The notes under the pieces: model-generated | Databases searched by the model: none | The model's input: only the letters and a program-made list of their open reading frames with translations | What the model was told of the DNA's origin: nothing | Source of the DNA: Chitinophagaceae bacterium | GTDB lineage: Bacteria; Bacteroidota; Bacteroidia; Chitinophagales; Chitinophagaceae | Direction of reading: 5' to 3' | Length of the DNA stretch: 64,000 bases | Assembly (NCBI GenBank): GCA_004173235.1 | Contig: SEAC01000023.1 | Span: forward strand, 1-64,000 | In this document: positions 56,000 through 64,000 of the stretch, one piece after another | Layout of the letters: each line of letters opens with the position of its first letter | Numbering within the stretch: the first letter of the stretch is position 1 | Program-made: the position numbers and the translations under genes

Positions 56000-56231
56000 T
56001 AGAGAGGGGTTCTGGGAGGTTTTGAAGGGTTTTGAAGGGTTTTGAAGGGTTTCGGAAGGTTCATGAAGGTTCCGGAGGGTTCCGGAGGGTTTCGGAAGGT
56101 TTCTGAGTGTTTGGGAATCCGGAACTCTATTTCGACATTCCTTGTTCGTTATTCGATATTCATTATTCGTTGTTTGTCGTTTTGTTTGTTTGTCGGTTTG
56201 CCGTTTCGGAGACGCGCATGGCGCGTCTCTA
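55999..56231. repeat. Word repeats (GGGTTTTGAA, GGTTCCGGAG, TTCGTTATTCG) and a GAGACGCGC palindrome
   Basis: The gap before dedA holds four GGGTTTTGAA words, then GGTTCCGGAGG words, then TTCGTTATTCGATATTCATT and TTTGTCGTT words. It ends in GAGACGCGC-ATG-GCGCGTCTC (56209-56229), whose outer edge contributes the TAG stop of the cation symporter on the minus strand. Confidence 0.75.
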
Positions 56232-57467
56232 CCCGTCGGTCAATTCGCCCTCCCACTTGCTTACTACACTTGTTGCGATGCTGTTGCCCACAACATTGGT
56301 GGCAGTGCGGAACATATCGCAGAAGTGGTCGATAGGCAGAATGAGCGCCACTCCTTCGGGCGGGATCTTGAACATGGCGCAGGTAGCCAGCACCACCACC
56401 AGCGATGCGCGCGGCACGCCTGCAACGCCCTTGCTGGTGAGCATCAGCACCAGCAACATCGTGAGCTGCTCGCCCAGCGGCATGTGGATGCCGTAGGCCT
56501 GGGCGATGGCCAGTGAAGCGAAGGTCATATACATCATCGATCCGTCGAGGTTGAACGAGTAGCCGAGCGGAAGCACGAAGGCTACGATGCGGTCGCGGCA
56601 GCCGAAGCGCTCGAGTTCTTCGGTGAGCTTCGGGAACACGGCTTCCGAAGAAGTGGTGCTGAAAGCCACCAGCAGCGGCGAAGAAATGCGGCGCAGCAGC
56701 TCGCGCATCCGGCTTCCCAGGATGAGCGTGCCCACTGAGAGCAGCAGGATCCACAGCAGCGCAATGCCGATGAGGAAGTAAAGGAAGTAGCGGGCATAGA
56801 AGCCGAAGATGCCGAACCCCTTGGAAGCCACCACGGCTGCGATGGCGCCAAACACACCGAGCGGGGCAAAGGCCATCACGTAATTCACCACTTTCAAAAC
56901 GATGTGCGATATGCGTTCCAGCGCATTCACCACCGGCTTTGCATAGTCGCCGATCGAAGCGGCGGCCACACCAAAGAAGATGGAGAACACCACGATCTGG
57001 AGGATCTCATTGCTGGCCATCGCCTCCACAAAACTTTTCGGTATCACGTGCTCCACGAAGTTCTGGAGCGAGAAGCTTTTGCCTTTCGTCATCAGGTCGC
57101 TCAGCGAGTCGACGTCCTTTTGCTCCATGCTGATGTAATGGCCGGGCTCGAAGTAGTTGACCAGCAGCATCCCGATGAGCAGTGAAGCGAGCGAGGCGGT
57201 AACGAACCAGAGGATGGCCTTACCGCCTACGCGTCCCACCGCCTTCAGGTCGCCGAGCTTGGCGATGCCTACCACGAGCGTGGAGAACACGAGGGGCGCG
57301 ATGATCATCTGCACCAGGCGGATGAAGACCGTGCTGAGCAGCTTGATGTTGGTGGAAAAGGCCGTTTTGAAGTCGGGAGTTCCCTGGTAATACACCAGCG
57401 CCCCGGCGGCCATGCCAAGCACCATGGCCAGAACGATGAAAAGAGTTAGCCTATTTCCTTTATTCAT
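56229..57467 (-). CDS. Dicarboxylate/amino acid:cation symporter (DAACS family)
   Basis: A 412-residue transporter of the GltP/DctA family. Family blocks are MIIAPLVFSTLVVGIAKLGDLK, FSTTSSEAVFPKLTEELERFG at the first hairpin loop, YSFNLDGSMMYM in helix 7 and LTSKGVAGVPRASLVVVLA at the second hairpin. It imports C4-dicarboxylates or Glu/Asp with Na+ or H+. The stop codon lies at the border of a palindromic repeat. Confidence 0.92.
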   Translation of the reverse strand: MNKGNRLTLFIVLAMVLGMAAGALVYYQGTPDFKTAFSTNIKLLSTVFIRLVQMIIAPLVFSTLVVGIAKLGDLKAVGRVGGKAILWFVTASLASLLIGMLLVNYFEPGHYISMEQKDVDSLSDLMTKGKSFSLQNFVEHVIPKSFVEAMASNEILQIVVFSIFFGVAAASIGDYAKPVVNALERISHIVLKVVNYVMAFAPLGVFGAIAAVVASKGFGIFGFYARYFLYFLIGIALLWILLLSVGTLILGSRMRELLRRISSPLLVAFSTTSSEAVFPKLTEELERFGCRDRIVAFVLPLGYSFNLDGSMMYMTFASLAIAQAYGIHMPLGEQLTMLLVLMLTSKGVAGVPRASLVVVLATCAMFKIPPEGVALILPIDHFCDMFRTATNVVGNSIATSVVSKWEGELTDG

Positions 57468-57619
57468 ATACACGCATTCGGAACGCCGAAAATCGGGAAA
57501 AAACAGGAGGCGGCAAACTATGGGGCAATTTGACAGCGCCCCGCTCATATAAATAGCGCGTGGAGCGTATCGTGTAAATGCTTTATTTTACCACCCTATT
57601 ATCCAACAATTAATTGTTT

Positions 57620-59158
57620 ATGAGTTTATTCATCAGAAAGCCCTTGAGCCAGGTGCTCGCGCAGGCCGCCGACAATGAGAAAGGCCTGAAGCGTACCCTG
57701 GGTGCCGGCAACCTGGTGGCTCTCGGTATCGGAGCCATCATCGGCGCGGGTCTCTTTGTTCGCACTGCCGCCGCTGCCGGTCAGGCCGCGGGCCCGGCCG
57801 TAACCCTGTCGTTCATCATCGCGGCCATCGGCTGCGCGTTCGCAGGTCTTTGTTATGCTGAGTTTGCTTCGATGATCCCCATCGCCGGATCCGCCTATGC
57901 TTATTCGTATGTGACCATGGGCGAGCTCATCGCGTGGATCATCGGCTGGGCACTCATTATGGAATATGCGCTCGGTGCCGCCACGGTATCGATCGCCTGG
58001 AGCGAATACCTCAATAAGTTGTTGGGAGGCAGCATTCCCTACGAATGGTCGCACTCGCCTTTTGAAAGCTTCACCGACACCGCCGGCGTGCTGCACTCCG
58101 GTGTCATCAACGCGCCCGCACTCGTGATCCTCCTGCTGCTTACGCTGCTGCTGATCAAGGGAACGCAGGAAAGCGCCATGGTGAACGCCATCATCGTATT
58201 CATCAAAGTAGCCATCGTGATCCTCTTCATCGCGATCGGCTGGCAGTTCATCCGCCCAGAAAACCACACACCTTACATGATCCCCGAAGGCACGAAACCT
58301 GTGCTGGACGCAGCCGGTAAAGAAATCGCCAACTACAGCGGCGTGTTCAAGCACGGCTGGGGCGGTGTGCTCGGTGGCGCGGCCATCGTGTTCTTCGCGT
58401 TCATTGGTTTCGATGCCGTATCCACTGCAGCACAGGAAGCCAAGAACCCGAGCCGCGACATGCCGATCGGCATCCTCGGTTCGCTGGTGGTGTGCACCAT
58501 CCTGTACATTCTTTTCGGCCACGTGCTTACGGGCGTTGCACCCTGGACCGATTTCGTGGATCCTTCCAAGGGCCGCGAAGCATCCGTTGCTTACGCTATT
58601 TCCGCGTACATGACCGGCTATGGCTGGCTCTCCACGGCGGTTACGGTGGCCATCCTTGCGGGCTTCTCCTCGGTGATCCTTGTGATGCTGATGGGCCAGA
58701 GCCGCATCTTTTACACGATGGCCAACGACGGACTGCTGCCCAAGGCATTCGGCGATCTGCATCCGAAATACAAAACGCCGTTCAAGGCCAACTGGATCCT
58801 GTTCGTATTCGTAGGCCTCTTTGCTGCGTTCGTGCCCGGTCACGTTGCCGGCGACCTTACTTCGTTCGGAACGCTCTTCGCGTTCGTGCTGGTAAGCCTG
58901 GGCGTCATGATCCTCCGTAAGAAGGAGCCCAACATGAAGCGTCCGTTCCGCACGCCTGCTGCGCCGGTGGTTTCCATCCTCGGCGCCATCATCTGCACGG
59001 GCATGATCGTGGCCATCGATAGCCGCACGCTCCTTGTGGCCTTCCTGTGGATGATCGTGGGCCTCGTGGTCTACTTCGCCTACAGCCGTAGCAGAAGCAA
59101 GCTTCGCTCCTTCTCCGACGTGCTGCCCACGGCCGACGACTTCGAAGCGCGCCGCTAA
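57620..59158 (+). CDS. Amino-acid permease, cationic amino-acid transporter group
   Basis: A 512-residue APC protein with about twelve to fourteen segments. LKRTLGAGNLVALGIGAIIGAGLFVRTA is the conserved first helix, YAEFASMIPIAGSAYAYSY the second block, and FFAFIGFDAVSTAAQEAKNPSRDMPIGIL the helix 6-7 block of the CAT group. I chose the ATG two codons after a TTG. A strong terminator follows. It may feed Arg or Lys pools used by cyanophycin synthesis, but that is only a guess. Confidence 0.9.
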   Translation: MSLFIRKPLSQVLAQAADNEKGLKRTLGAGNLVALGIGAIIGAGLFVRTAAAAGQAAGPAVTLSFIIAAIGCAFAGLCYAEFASMIPIAGSAYAYSYVTMGELIAWIIGWALIMEYALGAATVSIAWSEYLNKLLGGSIPYEWSHSPFESFTDTAGVLHSGVINAPALVILLLLTLLLIKGTQESAMVNAIIVFIKVAIVILFIAIGWQFIRPENHTPYMIPEGTKPVLDAAGKEIANYSGVFKHGWGGVLGGAAIVFFAFIGFDAVSTAAQEAKNPSRDMPIGILGSLVVCTILYILFGHVLTGVAPWTDFVDPSKGREASVAYAISAYMTGYGWLSTAVTVAILAGFSSVILVMLMGQSRIFYTMANDGLLPKAFGDLHPKYKTPFKANWILFVFVGLFAAFVPGHVAGDLTSFGTLFAFVLVSLGVMILRKKEPNMKRPFRTPAAPVVSILGAIICTGMIVAIDSRTLLVAFLWMIVGLVVYFAYSRSRSKLRSFSDVLPTADDFEARR

Positions 59159-59174
59159 AACACATCTTCCTCTA

Positions 59175-59199
59175 AAAGCCGCCTCCGGGCGGCTTTTTT
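59175..59199 (+). terminator. Intrinsic terminator of the permease gene
   Basis: AAAAGCCGCC/GGCGGCTTTT stem with loop TCCG and a T run. Confidence 0.92.
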
Positions 59200-59223
59200 G
59201 ATGGCCATATATTCGTAATTTCG

Positions 59224-59338
59224 CGCACCCGTCACCTTCGGCGGCGCTGGGGGTGACAGGCAGTCAACCGGCCGATAGGTTGTGATCCTGAGCGCAGCCG
59301 AAGGTCAAACCACAAACAACAAACGACAAACCTCTCTC
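59224..59338. repeat. CTTCGGC-type repeats and CAAACAACAAACGACAAAC words
   Basis: GTCACCTTCGGCGGCGCTGG, GGGGTGACAGG and CCTGAGCGCAGCCGAAGG match the family at 1029-1155. CAAACAA/CAAACGA words run up to the yebC start. Confidence 0.65.
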
Positions 59339-59339
59339 T

Positions 59340-60062
59340 ATGGGTCGCATATTTGAAGTAAGAAAATCGTCCATGTTCGCCCGCTGGGACAAGATGGCCA
59401 AGAACTTTACACGGATCGGCAAAGAGATCATCATTGCTGTAAAGGCGGGTGGTGCCGACCCTAATGGCAACGCCGCACTCCGCCGCTGCTTCCAGAATGC
59501 CCGCAGTGTGGGCATGCCCAAAGACCGTGTGGAGGCTGCCATCAAGCGCGCGCAGGGCAAAGAGCTGGTCAACTACGACGAGATCCTATATGAAGGCTAC
59601 GGCCCCCATGGCGTGGCCATCCTCGTAGAAACTGCCACCGACAACCACGTGCGCACCGTTGCCAACGTAAAGTCGATCTTCAACAAAGGCGGCGGCACAC
59701 TGGGCAACAGCGGCTCCGTGGCGTTCCAGTTCAAGAAGATGGGTGTGTTTAAACTGAAGCCCGAAGGCCTCAACCCCGAGGACCTCGAGCTCGAACTCAT
59801 TGACTTCGGCCTCGAAGAGTTAGGAGAAGGTACCGGCGAGAACGGCGAAGATGTACTCGTGCTGCGCTGCGCTTTTGCCGACTTTGGCAACCTGCAGAAA
59901 GCACTCGAAGAAAAGAGCCTCAACCCCATTAGCGCCGAGCTCGAATGGATTCCCGGCACCACCGTGTCCCTCGACGAAGAAGGCGCCCAGGATGTGCTCA
60001 AGCTCGTAGACAAGCTGGAGCAGGATGAAGATGTGCAGAAGGTGTTTCATAACCTCCAATAG
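59340..60062 (+). CDS. YebC/PmpR-family regulator
   Basis: A 240-residue protein with the YebC pattern: an N-terminal basic region ([22 protein letters not shown]), [56 protein letters not shown] and [17 protein letters not shown]. Members act as transcription regulators or help ribosomes at poly-Pro tracts. The ATG directly follows AAACGACAAAC words. A hairpin terminator lies downstream. Confidence 0.93.
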   Translation: MGRIFEVRKSSMFARWDKMAKNFTRIGKEIIIAVKAGGADPNGNAALRRCFQNARSVGMPKDRVEAAIKRAQGKELVNYDEILYEGYGPHGVAILVETATDNHVRTVANVKSIFNKGGGTLGNSGSVAFQFKKMGVFKLKPEGLNPEDLELELIDFGLEELGEGTGENGEDVLVLRCAFADFGNLQKALEEKSLNPISAELEWIPGTTVSLDEEGAQDVLKLVDKLEQDEDVQKVFHNLQ

Positions 60063-60097
60063 AATATGTTAGATGTCTGATGTCTGATGTCTGATGT

Positions 60098-60128
60098 AAA
60101 AAACGGATCGCTGCGCGATCCGTTTTTT
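60098..60128 (+). terminator. Bidirectional hairpin terminator after yebC
   Basis: A-run, CGGATCGC/GCGATCCG stem with loop TGC, then a T-run; it would work in both directions. GATGTCTGATGT words precede it (60066-60096). Confidence 0.85.
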
Positions 60129-60179
60129 ATGCGCGCACAAATCCGACATCAGACGTCCTACATCAGCGATCTTTGCACT

Positions 60180-60578
60180 ATGGAGCCCCCTGTGATCCTC
60201 TTCGACGGTGTATGCAACTACTGCGATGCGGTGGTGAACTTCGTGATCCGCGCCGACCGGGGCAAGAACATCAGGTATGCGGCACTGCAATCGGAGGCGG
60301 GGCAAAAGCTCTTAGAGCAGTATGGCCTTCCCAGGGAAAAGTTCGATTCGTTCGTATTTGTTGAAAACGGGAAGGCGCTCAACCGCTCCACCGCGATGCT
60401 GCACGTGGTACCGTATTTACCCTGGTATTTTCAGCCGGCACGCCTGGGCTGGCTCCTCCCCCGCGCGTTGCGCGATGCGGTGTACAACTGGGTGGCGCGC
60501 AACCGCTACAAGTGGTTTGGCAGGCGCGACGCATGCATGATCCCGACGCCTGATGTGCGTAGCCGCTTCCTGAATTAG
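60180..60578 (+). CDS. DCC-type thiol-disulfide oxidoreductase-like protein (DUF393)
   Basis: A 132-residue protein with the DxxCxxC motif in ILFDGVCNYCDAVVNF, which names the DCC family, and the downstream blocks IRYAALQSEAG and LHVVPYLPWYF. A thioredoxin-like fold and redox role are expected; the partner is unknown. The ATG is preceded 4 nt upstream by GATCTTTG. Its TAG stop is the first triplet of the palindromic element copy 2. Confidence 0.85.
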   Translation: MEPPVILFDGVCNYCDAVVNFVIRADRGKNIRYAALQSEAGQKLLEQYGLPREKFDSFVFVENGKALNRSTAMLHVVPYLPWYFQPARLGWLLPRALRDAVYNWVARNRYKWFGRRDACMIPTPDVRSRFLN

Positions 60579-60711
60579 AGAAAGAACGCAGATTTATTAT
60601 GATTTCTTATGATTTACGCAGATGCTATTTTGTCGTTTGCGTGCATAAGCGAATCATAATTCATCTTAACACATCTGCGCGCCGCTTGCGGCGTCTGCGT
60701 TCTTTCTCTCA
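60576..60711. repeat. Palindromic element, copy 2 (136 bp)
   Basis: The left terminal inverted repeat TAGAGAAAGAACGCAGATT starts at 60576. The right one on the minus strand is TGAGAGAAAGAACGCAGAC, starting at 60711. The first three bases on the left (TAG) are the stop codon of the DUF393 gene, and on the right (TGA) the stop codon of phzF. Inner sequence includes TACGCAGATG and ACATCTGCG as a second inverted pair. Confidence 0.87.
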
Positions 60712-61515
60712 AAGAGAGATCTCCCCCTGCAGGAACAGCGCGCACTTACCGCTCATGTGCACGCGGTCGCCTTCGAGGCTGCACAAGAGGTTGCCGCCGC
60801 GAGGGGAAAGCTGCTTGCAGTGCAGTTTCGTTACCGAGAGCTTTTGCGCCCAGTAAGGCACCACGTTGCAGTGGGCGGAGCCGGTGACCGGGTCTTCGGG
60901 AATGCCCGCACCGGGATAGAAACAACGCGACACTACATCTGCCGAGCGGCCCTTTGCCGTAACGATGACACCGATCGTATCGAGTTCCTTCATCAACGTA
61001 TAATCCGGCTCCACGCCAAGCACCGCATCTTCATCGGGCAACACCACAAAGTAGTCGCGCGAGCGCAGTATTTCTACTGCCGTCGACAGGCCGAGGCTCG
61101 CGAGCAATTGCTTCGGCACGGTGCAGGCTTCGGGCATGCGCGCGGGGAAGTCGAGGGTGTACATCCCGTCCTTTGCGCTTGCTTTCAGCGGCCCCGCTTT
61201 CTCGGTGGCAAAATGAATATCCTGCAAGTGTGGCTCCAAAAAGTTCTTGATCACATAGGCCGAAGCTAGCGTTGCATGGCCGCAGAGGTCGATCTCGTAT
61301 TCGGGCGTGAACCAGCGGATGTGGTAAGAGCCCTCCAGGCCCGCCTGCGCAGCGTCATTCTTCACGAAGAACACCGTCTCGCTAAGGTTGTTTTCCATGG
61401 CGATCCGTTGCATCAGCGCAGCATCCAGCCAGCCTTCCAGCGGAATCACCGCGGCGGGGTTGCCTGCAAATACGCTTTCAGCAAATGCGTCTACCTGGTA
61501 TATCGGGAGCTTCAT
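60709..61515 (-). CDS. PhzF-family isomerase-like protein
   Basis: A 268-residue protein with the two-lobed PhzF/diaminopimelate epimerase fold. The catalytic Glu is in NNLSETVFF; FTPEYEIDLCGHATLASAYV and PEDPVTGSAHCNVVPYWA are family blocks. Phenazine genes are absent, so it acts on another small molecule. Its TGA stop is the end triplet of the palindromic element. Confidence 0.9.
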   Translation of the reverse strand: MKLPIYQVDAFAESVFAGNPAAVIPLEGWLDAALMQRIAMENNLSETVFFVKNDAAQAGLEGSYHIRWFTPEYEIDLCGHATLASAYVIKNFLEPHLQDIHFATEKAGPLKASAKDGMYTLDFPARMPEACTVPKQLLASLGLSTAVEILRSRDYFVVLPDEDAVLGVEPDYTLMKELDTIGVIVTAKGRSADVVSRCFYPGAGIPEDPVTGSAHCNVVPYWAQKLSVTKLHCKQLSPRGGNLLCSLEGDRVHMSGKCALFLQGEISL

Positions 61516-61650
61516 GCCGTAAAAATCCAGTCGAGGGTCGCTGGTTCAACGACAAAATCGTTGTCACAACTCATCTAAAACATCAACGACCGTTAAAGTC
61601 AGGCTTGTTTCAATCATTAGCATTTAAACCCAAAACATGTTACCAATAAA

Positions 61651-61671
61651 GAACCCGGCATAAGCCGGGTT
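61651..61671 (-). terminator. Possible hairpin terminator of the low-complexity gene
   Basis: An 8-bp stem AACCCGGC/GCCGGGTT with a 4-nt loop lies about 20 bp past the stop at 61691; the T tract is weak (CTTTATT). Confidence 0.45.
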
Positions 61672-61690
61672 TGCATACAAGGATTAACTG

Positions 61691-62053
61691 TTAATATCGA
61701 TATCGTGAAACGACTTGTCCTCCCGATCTAATCGTCGTAGTGGTGGTACCAGTGTTATAATTCGTTCGGGTGGTAGTAGTTGTGCCCCCGCTGCTGTAGG
61801 TCTGACTATAGGTATTATTGCCGTTACCGGAAACGCTTGTGCTGGACGTGTAGGTATTGGGACTGGTGTATGTGCGAGTTGTGTTTACAGATGTTCCTGT
61901 ACTGTAGGTTTGATTGCTGTTATAGCTGTTACCGTAGTTCGTTGTGCTGCTATTTACATTGTAGGACGGGCTTGTGTAATAGCTACGCGTTGTAGTCTGA
62001 GCATTGAGAACATTTGCAAAGATCAGAGCGATGCAGAGCATTAGAAGTTTCAT
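61691..62053 (-). CDS. Secreted low-complexity Thr/Ser/Tyr/Asn-rich protein
   Basis: A 120-residue protein with a clear signal peptide (MKLLMLCIALIFANVLNAQ). The mature part is almost only Thr, Ser, Tyr, Asn and Gly in loose repeats (TTTRSYYTSPS; NTTRTYTSPNTYT; TTTTTRTNYNTG), ending VVSRYRY. There is no Cys. The region is visibly less GC-rich than its surroundings and flanks of 175 and 138 bp hold no gene. No family is recognised; a surface-polymer, amyloid-like or spacer role is conceivable. Confidence 0.7.
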   Translation of the reverse strand: MKLLMLCIALIFANVLNAQTTTRSYYTSPSYNVNSSTTNYGNSYNSNQTYSTGTSVNTTRTYTSPNTYTSSTSVSGNGNNTYSQTYSSGGTTTTTRTNYNTGTTTTTIRSGGQVVSRYRY

Positions 62054-62191
62054 GTGCGCGATTTAGGTTGAATAATTATAGATCAAGATATCGCATGGTA
62101 TCTACAATCTCCAATATATTATTAACGTCTTGATTATTAACGGTTCCACCGACTCACAACATCGCATTTATCAAGACGCCGCTAATCCCCC

Positions 62192-62818
62192 TCAGGCCGT
62201 CGGATCTCGGTAAAAACGGGGGAGACCGAGCTTGTAGCGGACGGCGATCCAGCGGACGAAAAAGATGAGGAGGATGCAGGCGATCTTGCTCAGGTCTTCA
62301 TCGAGGCGCGTGCTGCGCAGGAAGTAGTAGGCGGTTGCTCCGCAGATGGAAGCAAGCGCATAGATCTCGCGCCGGAAGAGCAGCGGAACTTTATTGAGCA
62401 GCACATCGCGTAGCACGCCGCCGAAGCAACCGGTGATGGTGCTGAGCGCAATGCAGCTATAAGAAGGCAGGCCGTTCTTGATGGCGATCTCCAGCCCGAT
62501 GATGGTGAAGAGCCCGAGGCCGAGCGCATCGAAGAGGAAGAGCGCAGTTTGAATGTGTTTGAGATAAGATCCAAACAGCATTGTGATCAGCGCGCTGCAG
62601 AAGATAACGAAGATGGCCGTTCCGTTCTGCAACCAGCTGACGGGCAGGTTGCCCACCAGCACGTCGCGCAGGGTGCCGCCGCCGATGGCCGTCACGAACG
62701 ATATGATCAGCACCCCGAACGGATCGAGCCGGCGCTCCATTGCAGCAAAAGCCCCCGCAACGGCGAATGCTGCGGTGCCGAGGATGTCGATGAGGTGGAG
62801 AAACTGGGTGTAGTGCAT
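62192..62818 (-). CDS. TRIC-type cation channel family protein (UPF0126)
   Basis: A 208-residue membrane protein with seven segments and an internal duplication: FAVAGAFAAMERRLDPFGVLIISFVTAIGGGTLRDVLVG pairs with GLEIAIKNGL...TGCFGGVLRDVLL. This is the bacterial TRIC/YadS pattern, potassium-type channels or glycine transporters. I chose MHYTQFLHL as start. Confidence 0.9.
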   Translation of the reverse strand: MHYTQFLHLIDILGTAAFAVAGAFAAMERRLDPFGVLIISFVTAIGGGTLRDVLVGNLPVSWLQNGTAIFVIFCSALITMLFGSYLKHIQTALFLFDALGLGLFTIIGLEIAIKNGLPSYSCIALSTITGCFGGVLRDVLLNKVPLLFRREIYALASICGATAYYFLRSTRLDEDLSKIACILLIFFVRWIAVRYKLGLPRFYRDPTA

Positions 62819-62829
62819 GATCGTGAAGC

Positions 62830-62964
62830 GTGAGCCGTCAGCCGTGAGCGGACAACCCAAAGTACCTTGAGTCTGTCATTTAAAATAAAAAACCATGTGG
62901 CGCGCCAAACGGTTTTCAAAATTGTTGCTGTGTGTGTGCTCACGGCTGACGGTTGACGGCTCAC
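62830..62964. repeat. Inverted repeat pair flanking an AT-rich core
   Basis: GTGAGCCGTCAGCCGTGAGC (62830-62849) faces its inverse at 62938-62964, which carries 7 extra bases. The 88-nt core is AT-rich and holds no gene. The gap lies between the E1 gene end and the TRIC gene start. The same word occurs at the lipid kinase stop (about 45047-45062). Confidence 0.65.
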
Positions 62965-62965
62965 G

Positions 62966-64000
62966 TTACTCCGCCATCATCTCCAGCACCACTTCCTGGA
63001 TCTCTTCGGCGTTGGGCTTCGAGAAGTAGTCGCCGTCGGAGCCGTAGGCCGGGCGATGTGCCTTGGCCGTGATGGTGCGCGGGGCCACGTCCAGCCAGCG
63101 ATAGCCACCCTGCTCCTCCATCACTTTCGTGAAGAGGTAAGAAGCTGCGCCACCGGGCACGTCTTCATCGATGAAGGCGATGCGGCTGGTCTTCTTGAGC
63201 GACTCGATGATCTTGTGGTTGACGTCGAAAGGCAGAAGCGTTTGCACGTCTACCACTTCGCAGCTCACACCTTGTTGCTCCAGCAGCGCCGCGGCATCGA
63301 GCACGATGCGCAGCGTGGAGCCGTAGGTCACCAGCGTGATGTCGGCGCCTTCGCGCACCACTTCGGGAACGCCCAGCGGCACGGTGTAGTCGAGCAGGTT
63401 GGAGGGCAGTTTTTCTTTGAGACGGTATCCGTTGAGGCATTCCACCACGATGCCCGGGTCGTTGGAGCGGAGAAGCGTGTTGTACATGCCCACGGCCTGC
63501 GTCATGTTGCGGGGCACGCACACGTGCATCCCGCGAAGGGCGTTGATGACCATGCCCATGGGCGAGCCGGAGTGCCAGATGCCTTCGAGGCGGTGGCCGC
63601 GTGTGCGCACGATGAGCGGGCAGCTTTGCTGGCCGCGCGTGCGGTAGTGCAGCGTGGCCACGTCGTCGCTGAGCGGCTGGAGGCCATAAAGCAGGTAGTC
63701 GAGGTATTGTATTTCTGCGATGGGGCGAAGACCGCGCATGGCAAGGCCGATGCCCTGGCCCATGATGGTGAGCTCGCGGATGCCGGTGTCGAAGATGCGT
63801 GCTTCGCCATACTTCGCCTGCAGGCCGGCAAAGCCCTGGTTGACGTCGCCAATGAAGCCGAGATCTTCACCAAATGCAAAGGTTTTGGGGTTGGACGCGA
63901 AGAGCTGGTCGAAGTACTGGTTGAGCACCTCGAAGCCATTGAGCGAAGCGGCATCATCGGCGAATTCAGCTTTCACCTCGGGTACCTTGAGCGCGCTCTT
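62966..64000 (-). CDS. 2-oxoacid dehydrogenase E1, beta-type C-terminal part (gene continues past the window)
   Basis: 344 residues are visible and the frame is open to the right edge. They cover the transketolase-like pyrimidine-binding and C-terminal domains of a beta-type E1: [51 protein letters not shown], then [11 protein letters not shown] and [15 protein letters not shown]. The residues before the first block (KSALKVPEV) do not look like an N-terminus, so this is probably the second half of a fused alpha/beta E1 as found in Bacteroidota. Substrate (pyruvate or branched-chain oxoacids) is not decided. Confidence 0.87.
   Translation of the reverse strand, partial: KSALKVPEVKAEFADDAASLNGFEVLNQYFDQLFASNPKTFAFGEDLGFIGDVNQGFAGLQAKYGEARIFDTGIRELTIMGQGIGLAMRGLRPIAEIQYLDYLLYGLQPLSDDVATLHYRTRGQQSCPLIVRTRGHRLEGIWHSGSPMGMVINALRGMHVCVPRNMTQAVGMYNTLLRSNDPGIVVECLNGYRLKEKLPSNLLDYTVPLGVPEVVREGADITLVTYGSTLRIVLDAAALLEQQGVSCEVVDVQTLLPFDVNHKIIESLKKTSRIAFIDEDVPGGAASYLFTKVMEEQGGYRWLDVAPRTITAKAHRPAYGSDGDYFSKPNAEEIQEVVLEMMAE

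Overview
The window reads as chromosomal DNA of a GC-rich Bacteroidota, most likely a member of the Chitinophagaceae. Pointers are: a tRNA-Thr/Tyr/Gly/Thr cluster in front of tuf; promoters of the Bacteroidota form (TTTG, about 19 nt, TAnnTTTG); almost no Shine-Dalgarno sequences apart from a very strong one before rpsU; a gingipain-type type IX secretion sortase with a PorV/PorQ-family barrel; a TonB-dependent receptor; and the hpf-xerC-rpsU order. Family assignments come from reading the translations by eye; no database search was run.

Layout. 1-2.9 kb: start of tuf, four tRNAs, hpf, a XerC/D recombinase and rpsU, all on the minus strand. 2.9-8.6 kb: riboflavin synthase and a membrane glycosyltransferase (plus), converging on an acyltransferase and hscA, then a methyltransferase (minus). 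8.7-14.9 kb: PorU2-like sortase and PorV/PorQ protein. 15-20.9 kb: tyrS, a lactonase, a lipoprotein serine hydrolase, a 21-bp minisatellite and a Fic protein. 21-26.5 kb: a cyanophycin locus (cyanophycinase, amino-acid permease, remnant of a class V aminotransferase, cyanophycin synthetase). 26.6-32.8 kb: a nucleotide-sugar operon (DegT aminotransferase, UDP-glucose dehydrogenase, UDP-xylose synthase, UDP-HexNAc dehydrogenase, rmlC, rmlD) that ends abruptly inside a truncated tRNA-Gln. 32.9-43 kb: waaA, tdk, ccmB-ccmC-ccmD-like cytochrome c maturation genes, gdhA, selO and small conserved genes. 43-50.4 kb: a divergent phosphatidate phosphatase/diacylglycerol kinase pair, stress and DinB-type proteins, a di-haem cytochrome, an ABC-F ATPase and MgtC. 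50.4-64 kb: TonB receptor, heptosyltransferase-like GT9, transporters, yebC, a DCC-type protein, PhzF, a low-complexity secreted protein, a TRIC-type channel and the 3' part of a fused 2-oxoacid dehydrogenase E1.

The most unusual structure is not in the genes. Many intergenic gaps carry short tandem 'words' or palindromic repeats, and gaps between convergent genes either overlap or are filled with such DNA. Two copies of a 130-136 bp palindromic element lie between convergent genes (41576-41705 and 60576-60711). At three of their four ends the first three bases of the terminal inverted repeat are the stop codon of the neighbouring gene. Other repeat families also supply neighbouring stop codons. 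The element may be a stop-codon-anchored miniature element or a bidirectional terminator; it is the best candidate here for something undescribed.

Other points for follow-up are the rmlD/tRNA-Gln breakpoint, an apparent ATA start for ccmB, divergent opposing lipid enzymes with start codons 13 bp apart, and genes whose TTTG promoter-like box lies only 4-5 nt before the ATG.
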